Below, piece by piece: positions 43,370-51,534 of a stretch of 64,000 bases of DNA (positions within the stretch are counted from its first letter, which is position 1; every line of letters starts with the position of its first letter). The stretch spans positions 15,225,695 to 15,289,694 of the forward strand of contig OX453274.1 of assembly GCA_949710005.1 (NCBI GenBank), in the 5' to 3' direction. The notes under the pieces are model-generated. The model saw only the letters and a program-made list of their open reading frames with translations. It was not told the origin of the DNA and searched no databases. The stretch comes from Ricordea florida. Lineage: Eukaryota > Cnidaria > Anthozoa > Corallimorpharia > Ricordeidae. A program made the position numbers and the translations under genes.

Positions 43370-46300
43370 GTCCAACTCGTTGGTGAGTTCACCCAAATAA
43401 TCGCCCAATGAGGGTTCCCACTGTCCTTCTTCCGATATGTAAACAAGGATGTCTGTATCGTAGTAACACACTCTTTCATCCAGTTTCTCCATAACACGGT
43501 ACAATTTAATTCTCGCTTGAGCTGTGGTGAATGCAGCCAAAACAACATTGGTCCTGTCGGAAGCTTCCACAAAGTCATTCTCTTGGACATAACACACTTC
43601 CACCATATCATCAGGGACAAGATGAACATCTTTTATGTTGACACTGGCGCTGGTAAACAGTTCAAAATAACGTTTCGTATCATTCACCACTTCCAACTTG
43701 GGTCTGTTTGGACGCTGTCCCAATTTCCCCCACATGTTTAATATTTGTTTCCACACACTTCTGGCTCCTGTGTTATACTGGATATTCTCCTTATCCAAAA
43801 GAATCCCCTCATGTTGATGGTATTCTTGAATGTACCTGGCTTTGTCTTGGTCGCTCTCACACCAAGAAGGCCAACCCGATGCTTCCTGTTTCTTCTTCAA
43901 AAACATATCGATATAGTCTTTAAACAAAGTTTGACTTTTCTGATCAAAATGCCATACTTCATGTAATTTCACAACCCGGTATCCTATCTCACGTGCCAAG
44001 TCCAGTTCTAGACTCACCCATGTGCCAGTCAAGGTTCTTTTTTCATCCGTGTGTTCACAGGGGGTTTGTTGTAATGTTTCAGCACAGGTTTGACACAATG
44101 CAAACATGAGTTTGTTGTTGCAATTGAATGGTAATACAGAATGATATAAACCGCGGGGGGCAAGCACATCACATTTGATGACACCAAAATAATTTCCAAC
44201 ATGGGCAGGATTTAAATTGTCCGTAAATATTCTGGGATGTCCCACAGGATACACTCCATTCTTATTGATATCTGGGTATAAACTTGTAAAATCCACATAC
44301 TTGATCTTCTTTCCTTCCACCAGCAATTTCGTGGCATTGGTACGTCCCCCATAAAAGGCATCACGCGGGTTCAGGGGAGAAACAAAATTCAATGCATCCA
44401 CAAATGCTTTCACTTCTTGGTTCCTTTTTAGGAGCTCTCGCCACTGACATTCCCACATTTCCACCACGTCAATGCCTTCTTTCTTCAAATAGTTGGTTCT
44501 TTCCAAGGTATGTTGATACAATTCATGCATCGAACAATTGCTGATGCGATTCATGGTGGACCCGGGAAAACATTGGATACAGCCATGAAAAAAGCAACCA
44601 TCAAACTCATAGGCTGTATTGGTAGCTTCACAATATCCATCCAACAAATAGGGTCCCACACGTTTTTCTCCTTCATTTCTTCCATGACGAATCACTGCAT
44701 TGTTCTCATGTGCCACATGAGCCAGCCACTGATAGGCGCAATGCGATTGATTGGCTTTTTTTCTGTAGCCTAGATGAGGGATAATGGCAGTGGTTTTCTC
44801 CTTCAGAAACATGGTACGAAAAATTAAATTGCATAAGGATGCAATGGTCATACTTCTTTGAAAGGGTGAATATGACATAACCCTTTCACTGTTTCTATGA
44901 ATTGACAGCAACATCGCCGCAAAATGTCCACATCAGATCGACAATAAGCCACAAGTTCTTCTTGCATATTAAACACCACATTCTTTGTTTGTTGTTCTTG
45001 GTACCAGGTCAGGAACGCATCACAAGCTTCTGGTTTCATGCCGTCAGGGTCATAGTACTCAACATTTGGTATGGGACCCACATAATGTTGGTTTTCTTCT
45101 GTATTGAAGAAATGGGGGAAATAGCCTTTCTTGAGTTCTTTCATGCCAAATGTTTTGGGTAACTTTGACAGCGGCATAGGAAAAAAAATTTAAACTGTCA
45201 ATAAACGCACATCAACATCTGGTACTCGCATCTCCATGATCTTGGCGCCATTCATGATGAGGGTTGGTTTCACATTTTTCTTGTACAAATAATCCAAAAT
45301 AAAATAGGAATCATAACCCTTAAAGTTATGGGCTATGCAGGTTGCTCCTGGCATCTGGTCAAATAACCAGGAGCAAAGTGCCTCGCACGTTTTAAACATC
45401 CACTCCTTCCCGTGTTGATCTTGTACCACCACAAGATTAGGTACATGGATTCCAGTGTTTTGAGTACATTCAAAATCAAAAAATAAATAAGTGTCATCTT
45501 GTTCCTCATCATTGTCCTCTCTCTTTCTTTTCTTGCCTTGTTTGGGTACTTGCATAAAACACTGATGATTTTTGTCGACAAACTTGTTACACACACGACA
45601 CATCACTTCTCCATATTTGTGTTCATTGACATTGCGCTGAGTCCGGTCCAGCATTTTACCGCAATCTTTACATTTGAGATACTGTTTGCAAACAGACATT
45701 CCACCCTGAGGACCCATTCGACGATGATTCTCAAAACATCCAGGTCCCTAAAATGATCTTCGGCAGTAAGCGCAACAGATCCATGAGGATATATCACCAC
45801 GACATCCTTCTTGAAAACAAGACAAACACTTCTTCTTACATCGATGATGCCTTCCCTCTTCTGTGTTATATCCCTTTTCACATTCCAAACAATAATAAGC
45901 GCGTCCCATGATTCTAGGCATGGAGGCGATGAAATCATAATGGCCATGATGTAAATATAAATAAATCACTTTCTCCTGGGTGGGAACTTTGAAAATAATG
46001 CAGTTAAAATGATCCGCACTGACAATCACCAGTTGATAGTGGGGTAATACGGCTTGAAACTTCTTCGCCTCTTCAATGCCACATGGTTGTAGGGGGACTC
46101 CTGCTTTATGATGTCATTCCAGTGCTCTTCTTCTTTGAATAGGTCTACCCTGTTTTATGAGATCATACTTTGGATCGTTCTCCAATTTGGCCATGCCAAC
46201 TACTATGGCTCGGGCCATACACACTTCATCAGGGTTCCTTATTCGAATAAAACATCGTTTGTCCCTCAAACGCTTGCTCATATTGATGACCTTCCTTCTT

Positions 46301-46891
46301 CCACTCCCCGCGGGAAGAGAAACGTGAACTAAATTCACATCAAATCTTTGATTCACATACAAATCCTCATGGGACTGTAACACTCGTTCCACTTCAAACA
46401 TAATTCTTTGAGATGTGAGGTCTTCTACAGGCATGAATGGTAGACCGATGGGTGAAGATAGTTCGCGAGTTTGCATGACAAAAACGAATCTGATCTCGCT
46501 CATTCATTCCACGAGTCATATCTGCAATGGCTCTTTCCAATACATGGTTCAAATTGGATGCTCCTTCTTGAATAGTCTTGGCTTGGGGAATATCAATGGT
46601 CAAATCATAATCAATACCCGAGGTTTTGAATCTGGGAAGGTGGCGTCGATTCTGTTCTTTCAGATCATAACTGGGTTGTTGTTGTTGTGGCTGTCTTCTC
46701 CCACGATGTCCACCCATTTGCTCACTGCAACATTGAATAGCAAGAATATAAGTTCAAAAATGGAACATGTTGACATCAAAAGCAACAGGCTGAACAATTT
46801 GGTAAAACATATCAACTTGCCCCTCTTCCTGTTGTTGTTGTTGTTGTTCAAGGATGGATACGGCCTGTAATAACTCCTCATCAGTATTCAT
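43370..46891 (-). pseudogene. Protein-primed DNA polymerase B (Polinton type), main part
   Basis: Order from the N-terminus: Gln-rich start (46891), zinc-type Cys pairs (YCLECEKGY, RVCNKFVDKNHQCF), exonuclease motif I YLFFDFECTQN, Exo II IAHNFKGYDSYFIL, Exo III YCRSDVDILRR, polymerase motif A YVDFTSLYPDINK, a motif B-like WGKLGQR, and motif C CYYDTDILVY (usual Ser after DTD replaced by Ile). Lesions: stops near 46755, 46114, 45747 and 45189; frameshifts near 46500 and 44890; then the 3.3-kb insertion. It would replicate the element from a terminal protein. Clearly inactive. Confidence 0.92.
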
Positions 46892-47046
46892 TGGTTCTGA
46901 TAACTATGATCTTTTTCGTATGGAGTTCTATGAGAACATCCATAAGAGGCCTCATTCGCCAAGGACTTGATTCTGTTCCAAAGGCATTCACAATAGACGC
47001 GCCAAAACTGAGCTTCGATATTCTCTTTAGTCTCCTCATCAGCCAT
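46888..47046 (-). CDS. Small ORF upstream of the polymerase
   Basis: 52 codons, MADEETKENIEAQFWRVYCE to DHSYQNQ. Its stop overlaps the polymerase ATG (ATGA at 46891-46888), the same arrangement as between the penton genes. No domain recognised. It sits at the divergent promoter region shared with the RING gene. Confidence 0.5.
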   Translation of the reverse strand: MADEETKENIEAQFWRVYCECLWNRIKSLANEASYGCSHRTPYEKDHSYQNQ

Positions 47047-47215
47047 GGTTCTTCTTCTTCGCTCCACTAGTTGTGATGAAAATACTACAACTCACTCCTC
47101 TTTTATACTCTCTGAGGCATACCCTGTTCTTTACCTGTTTTACCAGTCTTTTCCGGTTCATCAGGTTTTTCATTCCTGTCAAACAAGTTTTTCTTGTAAA
47201 AAAACCTGTTTTGAT

Positions 47216-47238
47216 AGGGGGTACCCCCCACCCCCCTC
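47216..47238. promoter_or_regulatory. G/C palindromic block, copy 1
   Basis: AGGGGGTACCCCCCACCCCCC, upstream of the RING gene promoter. A close relative occurs at 48772-48796 inside the tail-exon array. Role unknown. Confidence 0.4.
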
Positions 47239-47292
47239 TCTTATTTTTAAAAAACCAGTCAAACCAGTTTTAAACCGGCTTCCCCAAAAAAG

Positions 47293-47300
47293 TATATAAA
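47293..47300 (+). promoter_or_regulatory. TATA box of the RING gene
   Basis: TATATAAA lies about 100 nt upstream of the RING start codon and within the gap between the divergent polymerase-side genes and the RING gene. The sequence CAAACCAGTTTTAAACCGG just before it resembles blocks repeated near 50790-50860. Confidence 0.6.
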
Positions 47301-47401
47301 CAATGACGCTGCTTCCAGTCGGTGTCTTTTCGCTCATCTCTTTGTAGGCGAAGGTGATACAGGGTGATATTTGTGCTCTTTTTCCATTTGTCAGTCTCAA
47401 G

Positions 47402-48064
47402 ATGCCGAAACGAAGACAACAGAGCCAAAGAGGTGCTGCCAGAAGACCAGCAACAAGTTCTTTATCTTCTTCCAGCGACCCTGTATCGCCTTCGCCTTCT
47501 GGTTCGTCCCATATGTTTAATTTAAATTTAATCAACGAAGCCGGACCATCCGCTGATCCTGTAACACCATCTACATCCGCTGATCCTGTGACACCACCAT
47601 CTGTTTCTGCCGATGTTGATGCTGATGTGATGCCACCTGAAACAACTCAGCAACAGCCGGTCAACCAGGAACCAGGAGCAGTTGCAGACAATCCTCTGAA
47701 CATACCGCGAGATCCACCCATTGACGGTCCTTGTCTTGTTTGCTTTGATGGAAGCTCATCACCACCCACACCATGCTGCAAAAAGCCACTGTGCGATTCT
47801 TGCCTGAAACATTGTTTGGACAGTACACGGTTCGATTGTCCTCATTGCAGGAACAAATTGCCATCCACGTACATTATGACCTCTGAAGAAGCCACAGATG
47901 CCCTCTTACAAGACCCAGAGTTCCAAAGAAGGATTCGTCTGGTAAGAATTGACTTGAATACAATCATAATAATTTTATTAGTCATACTTGCTCTGTGTTT
48001 CCTGGCCAAAGCCATTTATTATATTTACTCGGCAACAAGAAATGTACAATCTCGTTTACCTTAA
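47402..48064 (+). CDS. RING-type zinc finger protein, unspliced form with transmembrane tail
   Basis: ATG at 47402 (MPKRRQQSQRGAARRP): a basic N-terminus, a Ser/Pro/Thr-rich linker with DPVTP repeats, then the zinc domain at about residues 120-158 (CLVCFDG ... CCKKPLCDSCLKHC ... CPHC), consistent with a RING-like ubiquitin ligase fold. Residue 180 (Leu, CTG) is followed directly by GTAAGA, a strong splice donor in phase 0 at 47942. Without splicing, the frame adds LNTIIIILLVILALCFLAKA, a membrane helix, and stops at 48064. With splicing, eleven alternative tails follow. TATA at 47293. Confidence 0.85.
   Translation: MPKRRQQSQRGAARRPATSSLSSSSDPVSPSPSGSSHMFNLNLINEAGPSADPVTPSTSADPVTPPSVSADVDADVMPPETTQQQPVNQEPGAVADNPLNIPRDPPIDGPCLVCFDGSSSPPTPCCKKPLCDSCLKHCLDSTRFDCPHCRNKLPSTYIMTSEEATDALLQDPEFQRRIRLVRIDLNTIIIILLVILALCFLAKAIYYIYSATRNVQSRLP
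47942..47947 (+). promoter_or_regulatory. Shared 5' splice donor of the RING gene
   Basis: CTG|GTAAGA after complete codon 180. All eleven downstream acceptors listed below restore an open frame in this phase. Confidence 0.8.
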
Positions 48065-48076
48065 TTTTTTTTTTAG

Positions 48077-48262
48077 ACTTATAATGAACTGATACTGAGT
48101 ATGAAGGATAAGCCAGAACGAAACTTGAAATGTTCCAACCTTGATTCGATCGTCAAGATGTTATTGCAAAAAGCCCTTTGTATAGGTTTTAATTTATGGG
48201 ATGATTATAAGCCAATGGATTATTGTGAAAGACGAGTCCTTTTTGATTCGCTCATTGGTTAA
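48077..48262 (+). CDS. RING gene alternative C-terminal exon 1
   Basis: The acceptor (T)10-AG at 48075-48076 lies right after the unspliced stop codon. The phase-0 frame of 61 codons starts TYNELILSMKDKPERNLKC and ends CERRVLFDSLIG, then TAA. The end resembles exon 6 (RTRDYLFDCRRIG). Confidence 0.7.
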   Translation, partial: TYNELILSMKDKPERNLKCSNLDSIVKMLLQKALCIGFNLWDDYKPMDYCERRVLFDSLIG

Positions 48263-48332
48263 TTTTTCTTTTTTTCTTTATGCCTTGATCAAACTCAAAG
48301 CAACCAAATCAACTCTTAAATATAAGTTACAG

Positions 48333-48485
48333 CAGCAAAATAGAATTATAGCCAACCCGTTTCGATTTTTTCACAACTACTATACTATAAGAGAGCTTTT
48401 GGAGAGTGCTACAAGTATTGATGTTATACACAATCCATCATTTGTAAAGGAAGTTTGTGATATTGTATGTATGCGCCATTGTTAA
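48333..48485 (+). CDS. RING gene alternative C-terminal exon 2
   Basis: A phase-0 frame of 50 codons after TTACAG (48327-48332): QQNRIIANPFRFFHNYY to VCDIVCMRHC. The polypyrimidine tract is weak; an AG six nt earlier gives the same phase. It is the least certain acceptor of the array. Confidence 0.45.
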   Translation, partial: QQNRIIANPFRFFHNYYTIRELLESATSIDVIHNPSFVKEVCDIVCMRHC

Positions 48486-48502
48486 ATCTTTTTTTTTTTG
48501 AC

Positions 48503-48612
48503 GTGAGGTTAGGGGTGGCTGTAAGGGGAGGATGGAGGCCACACTGTAAATAAAAAAAAGAAGCGTTATTCTGTGAGGTTAGGGGTGGCTGTAAGGGGAG
48601 GATGGAGGCCAC
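48503..48612 (+). repeat. 40-bp direct repeat pair before tail exon 3
   Basis: GTGAGGTTAGGGGTGGCTGT... at 48503-48542 and identically at 48573-48612, spaced 70 bp. Each copy begins GTGAGG, itself donor-like, and lies just upstream of the exon 3 acceptor. Confidence 0.9.
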
Positions 48613-48642
48613 TAAGAAAAATAACTTTTCTTTTTTTTTCAG

Positions 48643-48726
48643 ACCATGGAGCATATGGTATCATGCATACAGGTTGTCCCAAACACTGAAATTCGTTTAC
48701 ATTTGTATGTACAATATTGTGATTAA
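48643..48726 (+). CDS. RING gene alternative C-terminal exon 3
   Basis: Strong acceptor cttttctttttttttcag. The phase-0 frame TMEHMVSCIQVVPNTEIRLH to QYCD has 27 codons, then TAA. The shortest tail. Confidence 0.65.
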   Translation, partial: TMEHMVSCIQVVPNTEIRLHLYVQYCD

Positions 48727-48771
48727 AAAAACCTTTTTATTTATTTTTTATTTTTTTTAATTTTTTTTTTT

Positions 48772-48796
48772 GGGGTGGGGGGTACCCCCACCCCCC
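48772..48796. promoter_or_regulatory. G/C palindromic block, copy 2
   Basis: GGGGTGGGGGGTACCCCCAC plus CCCCC, a near-perfect palindrome able to form a stem or G-quadruplex in RNA or DNA, between tail exons 3 and 4. Role unknown. Confidence 0.5.
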
Positions 48797-48847
48797 TCAT
48801 CAATGTCTTTAAAAAATATTATTTAATAGACTTTTTTTCTTTCTTAG

Positions 48848-48955
48848 GTGATGAGTAATATCATAAACATTCAAATACCTCATAATATTGTTGTCACCAT
48901 GAAAGTAGGAGATAATGAATATAAGATTGTCAATCTTTACAAACAAACTCTATAA
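48848..48955 (+). CDS. RING gene alternative C-terminal exon 4
   Basis: The acceptor is ttttttctttcttag, and the phase-0 frame has 35 codons: VMSNIINIQIPHNIVVTMKV to VNLYKQTL, then TAA. Confidence 0.65.
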   Translation: MMSNIINIQIPHNIVVTMKVGDNEYKIVNLYKQTL

Positions 48956-48976
48956 ATTGTCTTTTATATTTTCCAG

Positions 48977-49138
48977 ATGTATCCAGAAACACGCTATAAT
49001 CAATCAGAACTACGAATCGACAGATCATTTATAGTCTTTAAAGAGATACGTGAATGGGAATATTCCATGTTACATATTCACAAAGAACTTGTGCTTGATT
49101 TTTACTCAAAACAGTTAAAAGACCCTCTTTTTTCATGA
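48977..49138 (+). CDS. RING gene alternative C-terminal exon 5
   Basis: The acceptor is cttttatattttccag. The phase-0 frame has 53 codons starting MYPETRYNQSELRIDRSFIV, then a charged helix, ending KQLKDPLFS and TGA. It contains the LRIDRSF version of the motif shared with exons 6 and 7. Confidence 0.7.
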   Translation: MYPETRYNQSELRIDRSFIVFKEIREWEYSMLHIHKELVLDFYSKQLKDPLFS

Positions 49139-49179
49139 AGAGAGAACACACATCTTATAGTTTTTTTACCTTTTTACAG

Positions 49180-49353
49180 ATGGTTCGAGCAATTGATGCT
49201 TGTTCAAGTTACATAACTAATAAATATCAAGAACTAGTGGGTGCTCCTATGACTCAATTTGATCTGTTTGATGCTTATAGCCTGTTACGTACTCGTGATT
49301 ATCTATTTGATTGTAGAAGGATAGGTTTTCGTTTATTAACTGATCCTTATTAA
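49180..49353 (+). CDS. RING gene alternative C-terminal exon 6
   Basis: The acceptor is tttttacctttttacag. The phase-0 frame has 57 codons: MVRAIDACSSYITNKYQELV to LLRTRDYLFDCRRIGFRLL, then TAA. It could also start at its own ATG, because the exon begins with it. Confidence 0.7.
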   Translation: MVRAIDACSSYITNKYQELVGAPMTQFDLFDAYSLLRTRDYLFDCRRIGFRLLTDPY

Positions 49354-49376
49354 AAAAAAAAAAATTATCATTACAG

Positions 49377-49532
49377 ATAATGAATGAAACCGTTGACTTT
49401 ATGACATTTGTTATGCATGATTAATACAGTAATTTCAATGGCTATAGTCCACGTGATTATCACACCTTGAGGATTCGTGAAACATTCGATTTTTGTTATC
49501 TAATACTTTGTGGTTTTTTTCGTCCATCGTGA
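49377..49532 (+). pseudogene. RING gene alternative C-terminal exon 7 (frameshifted)
   Basis: The acceptor is attatcattacag. The phase-0 frame opens IMNETVDFMTFVMHD and stops after 15 codons. A neighbouring frame continues YSNFNGYSPRDYHTLRIRET to 49532. The second part matches the exon 5/6 motif, so a small indel probably broke this tail. Confidence 0.55.
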
Positions 49533-49554
49533 ATTTTAATTTTTATTTTTGTAG

Positions 49555-49701
49555 ATTTATTACATGCCTGCTGAATGTGCAAGATATGTTATGGATAAAC
49601 ACAATCAAGCAACTTTACAAGTTGCCAAACTTAGTCTTCAGGAGATATATCTTGACATATCTTTCATCATGAGTGGAATCGAATGGTGTAACACATTATA
49701 G
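49555..49701 (+). CDS. RING gene alternative C-terminal exon 8
   Basis: The acceptor is tttttatttttgtag. The phase-0 frame of 48 codons is IYYMPAECARYVMDKHNQAT to SGIEWCNTL, then TAG. Confidence 0.68.
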   Translation: MYYMPAECARYVMDKHNQATLQVAKLSLQEIYLDISFIMSGIEWCNTL

Positions 49702-49726
49702 TTTTTTTTCTTTTTTTTTTCCCTAG

Positions 49727-49885
49727 ATAAATATAAAAACTGGAGAGTTTACAAGTTTTCTTCGTAATAGATATGGTGTTCCCAATTTACGGGATGCAGA
49801 GGTACCAGTCATTGAACATATTTGTGAAGATTTAGATGTAGTAAGCCGAAGGTTATGGCTTGATTTTATGAGAAAATTCAAATAA
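49727..49885 (+). CDS. RING gene alternative C-terminal exon 9
   Basis: A very strong tract (ctttttttttttccctag). The phase-0 frame has 52 codons: INIKTGEFTSFLRNRYGVPN to RLWLDFMRKFK, then TAA. Confidence 0.7.
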   Translation: MNIKTGEFTSFLRNRYGVPNLRDAEVPVIEHICEDLDVVSRRLWLDFMRKFK

Positions 49886-49909
49886 GTTTTTTTTCTTTTT
49901 TTTTGCCAG

Positions 49910-50116
49910 GATGAAGATAGTGATGATAGTGATAGTGAACTGTTATTTCATTTAGCACAATGTCAATGTGATGAATGCCAACAAGATGTAGATCAATATA
50001 ATTATTGTGGCTGTGATTGTAGTTACTGCTGCCATATGGTTGATGAGATGGATTATTGTGATTTTAAAGGTTGTAATGCTCTCTTCTGGCACGTCAATGT
50101 CTTATCCTTAGAATAA
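49910..50116 (+). CDS. RING gene alternative C-terminal exon 10 (Cys/Asp-rich)
   Basis: Strong acceptor ctttttttttgccag. The phase-0 frame has 68 codons: an acidic run DEDSDDSDSELLFHLAQ, then a cysteine-rich stretch (CQCDECQQD ... CGCDCSYCCHM) that looks metal-binding, ending NVLSLE and TAA. Composition is unlike the other tails. Confidence 0.7.
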   Translation, partial: DEDSDDSDSELLFHLAQCQCDECQQDVDQYNYCGCDCSYCCHMVDEMDYCDFKGCNALFWHVNVLSLE

Positions 50117-50193
50117 AAAAAATATTTCCTTTTTTATTATTTATTAAAAAAAAGATTTTGAATGATAAATTGTGTGTTTTATTTATCTGTTAG

Positions 50194-50304
50194 GAATGCA
50201 TTCAAATGTCATTTAAACCCATTCTACCATTCATTTCTCTTCATTTGAGAGAATGCCTAAGAGGCGACGCATTTAGAGATACACAAGAGTGTTCAAGTGA
50301 ATAA
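50194..50304 (+). CDS. RING gene alternative C-terminal exon 11
   Basis: The acceptor is tgttttatttatctgttag. The phase-0 frame has 36 codons: ECIQMSFKPILPFISLHLRE to TQECSSE, then TAA. The DNA also contains ATGCCTAAGAGGCGACGC in another frame, which may be the start of a degraded basic protein. Confidence 0.55.
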   Translation, partial: ECIQMSFKPILPFISLHLRECLRGDAFRDTQECSSE

Positions 50305-50340
50305 GACAGTACGGAGGCAAACAAAGCAGATTAAGAAAGT

Positions 50341-50586
50341 GGGTTAATCGTTACAGACGCCCTCCACCTTTTATTGGCACTTGGTGATGATGGTAGCAAG
50401 AAAGAAAAAAAAAGAACACAAAGAAGAAGAAGGCGCACCATGTGTAGTAGAGAACTTTCAGTAGCTGAAATCAAAAACAGAGCGGTAAAAAAATATGGCA
50501 AAGGAACCTATGCATACAGAATGGCAAGCTCCGGACTAAAGCCAGCGGTCTCTTTTGTAAATTGGCTCGGTGGAAAAATACACTAA
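50341..50586 (+). CDS. Small basic protein at the right end of the Polinton
   Basis: Open frame with a run of basic residues (KKEKKRTQRRRRR), then MCSRELSVAEIKNRAVKKYG and GLKPAVSFVNWLGGKIH. The start is unclear: there is no upstream ATG in frame after the stop at 50332, the first internal ATG is at 50437, and a spliced start is possible. Likely a nucleic-acid-binding virion protein, by composition only. Confidence 0.5.
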   Translation, partial: GLIVTDALHLLLALGDDGSKKEKKRTQRRRRRTMCSRELSVAEIKNRAVKKYGKGTYAYRMASSGLKPAVSFVNWLGGKIH

Positions 50587-50654
50587 TAAAAACAACATGA
50601 AATGTACCATTGTTTTATTTACGCTCTCGTTCCAAATATGGTGTGGGGGGTTAA

Positions 50655-50765
50655 TAAGCCCAAACCCAGTCCACCCCGGTCAGAACCCAGTCTACTCCGT
50701 CCAAAACACGCTCAAACCCAGTCCACCCCGGTCAGAACCCAGTCCACCCCGTCCAAACATTTCAA
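50655..50765 (+). repeat. Two-copy tandem repeat
   Basis: A unit of about 50 bp (CAAACCCAGTCCACCCCGGT...CCAGTC-ACTCCGTCCAAA) occurs twice with few changes. Located just outside the last Polinton ORF; may belong to its terminal region. Confidence 0.75.
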
Positions 50766-50906
50766 CAGCCAATCAGAAGCCTCTATTTGTTCTCAAACCG
50801 GTTTGGCCAATTTGCTTACTCGTCAAACCGGTTTTTCCATTTGCATAACCGGTTTGACCAGTATGCTAATTTTTCAACAGCCAATCAGAAGCCTCCATTT
50901 GTTCCA
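50764..50906 (+). repeat. Direct repeat and AACCGG motifs
   Basis: CAACAGCCAATCAGAAGCCT at about 50766 and again at about 50879. Between them are three AAACCGGTTTG-type boxes. Similar CCGGTTT boxes lie near 27928 (beyond the left end) and 47270 (RING promoter), so they may be element control sites. Confidence 0.55.
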
Positions 50907-50984
50907 TAGTGTCCCCCTTTACTACTCCTACTATTCACTCTAATAAGATTGTGAACTGCATGGCTGCAATTTGCGCCTTAATAA

Positions 50985-51091
50985 GCAATCTGGCAAAGTC
51001 TCCCACAAAAGTGCTGTAAAGCGCTTTGAGCCTTGGGATAAAGCGCTATATAAATGCGTCGTTATTTCTATTATCATTATTATTATTATTA
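50985..51091 (+). mobile_element. LINE 3'-tail fragment
   Basis: agtgctgtaaagcgctttgagc followed by gcgctatataaatg and (ATT)n, the same type of 3' end as at 31480-31548. Confidence 0.6.
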
Positions 51092-51534
51092 AATAAAAAT
51101 TGAGCTCAGACGCCAGCAACTACGGACAGCTATTTCGGCCTGGTTAGGCCTCATTAGCATGGCACAGCTAGCAAAAGAGCTCTGAGTTCCCACATGATGA
51201 AAGTCATTGTGATGAAAAATGGTACAGTTGTGGGATGTGGCTTGAAATGACAACGTCAAAATGTAGTAAGGGTATGTTAAGGCCATACATATGCGCAATG
51301 AGGCGACAGTGGTAGAAGGGATAAAACCCTATTGCTACCAAAGATCTAGAGGCCGAAACCAAAAGTTCAATCAACGTGTTATTTTCATTTCGCTTTTTGA
51401 AATTCGCATCAGTGTGTATATGCGGGCTTAATGTGTAACGTGAAACAAGAAGAAATGATTTATTTGGTATGGCACCTTACAGACTTTCTGACTTGTAACA
51501 ATACATCGCCTTGTTCAATAAATTTACTACCTAC

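Larger units (their letters stand above)
28049..50586. mobile_element. Polinton/Maverick (adintovirus-like) element
   Basis: A contiguous cassette of virus-type genes: FtsK/HerA-type packaging ATPase, adenain-like cysteine protease, double-jelly-roll capsid protein, penton-like proteins, integrase with chromodomain, protein-primed DNA polymerase B and a RING protein. This combination defines Polintons. Structural and replication genes are on the minus strand and the RING locus on the plus strand. Long terminal inverted repeats were not seen by eye, so the outer limits are those of the genes. Internal insertions are a LINE tail (31262-31548) and a 3.3-kb DNA transposon (40078-43369). Most core genes carry frameshifts or stops. 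Confidence 0.9.

Noticed and set aside
47402..50304. Reading the tail array as spliced-leader trans-splicing of separate small genes
   Set aside because: Considered because each frame has its own acceptor. Only some frames begin with ATG, while all are open from the first base after AG in the donor's phase, so cis alternative splicing explains them better.
50357..50464. A possible twelfth tail exon (after gttacag, phase 0, 35 codons, TPSTFYWHLVMM...)
   Set aside because: It has the right phase but almost no pyrimidine tract, and it overlaps the basic ORF at 50341-50586. Not counted, though it would fit the pattern.
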